Source: Verrucomicrobiota bacterium (GTDB lineage Bacteria > Chlamydiota > Chlamydiia > Chlamydiales > Rhabdochlamydiaceae). From it: 64,000 nt of DNA. Below, in pieces: positions 61,905-64,000 of the stretch. Where the stretch lies: contig JAFEGW010000003.1 in assembly GCA_018239715.1 (NCBI GenBank), positions 62,001-126,000 of the forward strand. Reading direction: 5' to 3'. A program made the translations under genes and the position numbers. The first letter of the stretch is position 1. Each line of letters opens with the position of its first letter. Below the pieces are notes generated by a model. It made no database searches. It saw only the letters and a list, made by a program, of their open reading frames with translations, and was not told the origin of the DNA.

Positions 61905-63104
61905 ATGATGGAAAACAACACTTCAGCGAAAGTGGCAAGTGTTATTTTAGCTGGAGGAGAAGGCACAAGACTTTTCCCCCTGACCCAATCCCGCTGCAAG
62001 CCCGATGTCTGTTTTGCTGGGCAGTATCACCTCATCGATATTCCACTCTCGAACTCTCTCAATTCAAAAATCCGCAACATTTTTGTCTTAACGCAACACT
62101 TCATCTCGTCCTTACATCAGCATATTTATTCGACTTATCCCGAAGGGCTTTTTCAAAACAGAAGCATTCAGCTGATTTCCCCTCGGGAGAGAAAAATGAC
62201 CTTCCAAGGGACTGCCGATGCGGTGCGTAAAAGCCTCGATCAAATTATGGCCTCCCCTTTTGAATATCTTTTAATCCTCTCGGGCGATCAGCTCTATCAA
62301 ATGGATTATAACCGTCTTATCGACTTTGCAAAAAATGAAGGGGCTGATCTAGTGATCGCTACGCTAGAGGTCCCAGAAGCCGAGGCTAAAAGGATGGGGC
62401 TCCTAAAGCTCGGAGCTGACTCCAAGATCACCGATTTTATCGAGAAGCCTCAAGACCCCGAAGTATTAAACCAGTTTGTTCTTCCCAGCGGGAAGTATTT
62501 AGGATCCATGGGAATCTATGTTTTTAAACGCGAAGCCCTGGCCGCTCTATTAAAGGAGCAGGGCGATGACTTCGGCAAACATCTCATCCCTTCTCAGATC
62601 AAAAAAGGAAAGACGTCAGCCTATGTCCATGAGGGATATTGGGAAGACATCGGCACGATTGCCTCTTATCATGGAGCTCACCTGTCTTTGATGACTCCAG
62701 ATAATTGGATGGCAGGCTATGACCGGGAGCATCCACTTTACACTCCTTATCACAGTCCCTCGCCCCCCATGATTAAAAATACCTTGGTCCGAGATTCTCT
62801 GATCAATTCAGGAGCTATTGTAGAAGCCAAAGAAGTTTGCCGCTCGGTGATTGGAACAAACGTCAAGATTAAAGCCGGCACGATCATTTATAATACGGTC
62901 ATCTCAGGAGATCCCCCTGCTGAGATTGGCAAAGATTGCCTAATCCGTAACGCCATCATCGATTCCAACACGACTATCGGCGACTGCGTCCAATTGATCA
63001 ACAAAAACAACTTAGAAAATTACGATGGCAAGGGCGTCTACATCCGAGACGGCATCATCATCGTCTCCTCAGGCACCAAGCTCCCCTCAGACTTCATTCT
63101 TTAA
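61905..63104 (+). CDS. glgC: Glucose-1-phosphate adenylyltransferase
   Basis: GlgC makes ADP-glucose from ATP and glucose-1-phosphate, the first committed step of bacterial glycogen synthesis. The 399-residue protein has LAGGEGTRLFPLTQSRCKPD (nucleotide loop), YHLIDIPLSNSLNSKI, SGDQLYQMDY (metal Asp), FIEKP with the glucose-1-phosphate-binding region, EGYWEDIGTI, and a left-handed beta helix near the C-terminus. It is somewhat shorter than the usual 420-440. Its end overlaps the convergent ackA by 18 nt. Works with UhpC-imported sugar phosphate and with branching enzymes. Confidence 0.93.
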   Translation: MMENNTSAKVASVILAGGEGTRLFPLTQSRCKPDVCFAGQYHLIDIPLSNSLNSKIRNIFVLTQHFISSLHQHIYSTYPEGLFQNRSIQLISPRERKMTFQGTADAVRKSLDQIMASPFEYLLILSGDQLYQMDYNRLIDFAKNEGADLVIATLEVPEAEAKRMGLLKLGADSKITDFIEKPQDPEVLNQFVLPSGKYLGSMGIYVFKREALAALLKEQGDDFGKHLIPSQIKKGKTSAYVHEGYWEDIGTIASYHGAHLSLMTPDNWMAGYDREHPLYTPYHSPSPPMIKNTLVRDSLINSGAIVEAKEVCRSVIGTNVKIKAGTIIYNTVISGDPPAEIGKDCLIRNAIIDSNTTIGDCVQLINKNNLENYDGKGVYIRDGIIIVSSGTKLPSDFIL

Positions 63105-64000
63105 AGTGTGATATTTCCAGCATTCACAGGCGATTTCAAAGGCTTCTTGGGTATGAATAAGAAGTACCTTGATTTTTGAGTCAGGGGCAGAAAGTTCACT
63201 GTCTTCTATCGAGATTTGCTCATTTTTTGTTTTGTCCAGCTTCAGGCCTAGAAAAGAAAAAACTTCGCAAACTTTTTCTCGGATAAAGGGAGCATTTTCT
63301 CCAATACCGGCAGTAAAGACCAACGTGTCCAAGCCTTTTAATCCTGCCACCATCGCTCCGATGAGAGCATTCAATCGGTGAAGATAGACATCCAGCGCAA
63401 TCAAGGCGCGAACATTGCCTTTGATACTCTTCTCAAGGATGTCGCGCATATCGCTAGAGCTTCCTGAAAGGCCCAGGAGTCCAGATTGATCGTAAAGCTC
63501 CTTTGAAATCTCTTCAGCGCTTTTCTTTTTTTTCGCGAGCAAATGAAGTATGATCCCAGGATCGATGGATCCCGAGCGAGTGTCCATCATCAGCCCTTCT
63601 AAGGGCGTAAATCCCATGGTCGTATCTATGCTTTTGCCTTTTTTGACCGCACAAAGGGATGCACCTGAGCCTAAATGGCAAATCACCATTTTTCCAGGAT
63701 CGCGCTTAAGAATGTCGGCCGCCCGTTTGCTGCAGTATTGAAAACTGATCCCATGAAAACCATATCGCTGGATCCCCTCCTCATACCACTGATAGGGCCC
63801 GGGATAGATTTTTGCAGATTCGGGCAAAGTGTGATGAAAAGCGGTATCAAAAACAGCGATCTGCGGTATTTTTTTAAAAAGCTTTTGCAGGATTTCAATG
63901 CCTTCTAGCTCAGGTAAATTATGCAAGGGGGCAAGATCGGAAAGAAGGCGGATTTTTTCTTTGACTTCAGCATCGATAAGAACGCTCTCTTTAAAATATT
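63087..64000 (-). CDS. ackA: Acetate kinase, C-terminal part (continues past the window)
   Basis: AckA interconverts acetyl phosphate/ADP and acetate/ATP. About 304 codons are present without a start; the frame runs to the window edge (YFKESVLIDAEVKEKIRLLS). Family motifs: LAPLHN, AVFDTAFHHTLPE, RYGFHGISFQY, HLGSGASLCA, TRSGSIDPGI and FTAGIGENAP. About 90 N-terminal residues are missing beyond position 64000. Confidence 0.93.
   Translation of the reverse strand, partial: YFKESVLIDAEVKEKIRLLSDLAPLHNLPELEGIEILQKLFKKIPQIAVFDTAFHHTLPESAKIYPGPYQWYEEGIQRYGFHGISFQYCSKRAADILKRDPGKMVICHLGSGASLCAVKKGKSIDTTMGFTPLEGLMMDTRSGSIDPGIILHLLAKKKKSAEEISKELYDQSGLLGLSGSSSDMRDILEKSIKGNVRALIALDVYLHRLNALIGAMVAGLKGLDTLVFTAGIGENAPFIREKVCEVFSFLGLKLDKTKNEQISIEDSELSAPDSKIKVLLIHTQEAFEIACECWKYHTLKNEV

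Noticed and set aside
1-64000. rRNA operon, CRISPR array or prophage
   Set aside because: No rRNA-like stretch, no identical-repeat array, and no phage structural or integrase genes were seen.

Overview
The window reads as chromosome of a member of the Chlamydiae outside the classical Chlamydiaceae, most likely an amoeba- or arthropod-associated relative; the family cannot be fixed from sequence alone. The evidence is a backbone of genes in the order I remember from Chlamydia trachomatis: lpxC-fabZ-lpxA-fmt with lnt nearby; surA-like/ksgA; dacF, a CT550-like gene, an LptE-like and a BamD-like gene, dnaE, uhpC, hisS-aspS-mip-trmL, trxA; and cmk/plsC-cdsA-uppS. That synteny is recalled, not searched. 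Between these blocks lie accessory genes that are visibly more AT-rich.

Layout. 1-2231: LPS/fatty-acid operon read leftward, running into fmt. 2435-3358: two tiny genes with palindromic elements. 3355-7986: tightly overlapping cytochrome bo oxidase operon cyoABCDE. 8236-10617: a glycogen-branching-enzyme-like protein with a hydrophobic N-terminal anchor, convergent with lnt. 12215-19781: core genes for rRNA modification and cell-envelope assembly. 19876-22881: a pterin dehydratase and three unknown proteins with one hydrophobic segment each. 22874-28309: dnaE, a small secreted Lys-rich protein and uhpC. 28616-33402: a membrane-anchored STAND ATPase with TPRs, split by a -1 frameshift at an A9 run, facing a TPR/alpha-beta-hydrolase protein. 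33613-40548: hisS-aspS-mip-trmL, an unusual symporter/solute-binding-protein fusion, and trxA.

40613-45363 is a mobile-element cluster: a TnpB-related gene with an in-frame stop, an intact 845-bp IS5-superfamily element with an internal -1 frameshift, a palindromic MITE-like element abutting a tRNA-Leu gene, a lysozyme-like gene starting 4 nt after that tRNA, and a decayed second IS5-type element inserted exactly at the lysozyme-like gene's stop codon.

45740-58381 is the most striking part. Three leftward genes with short gaps encode a 507-aa helical protein, a 1913-aa protein reading trypsin-like protease, NACHT ATPase, HEAT repeats and a C-terminal OTU-type cysteine protease, and a 1752-aa paralogue with protease, NACHT and HEAT parts but a C-terminal membrane region in place of OTU. 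The protease and ATPase motifs look intact in both. This NLR-like architecture, with a proteolytic domain at each end of one chain, could be a defence system or a host-directed effector system. 58674-64000 returns to core metabolism: a fused cmk-plsC, cdsA, uppS, glgC and a truncated ackA. glgC, uhpC and the anchored GlgB-like protein together suggest that glycogen metabolism matters to this organism.
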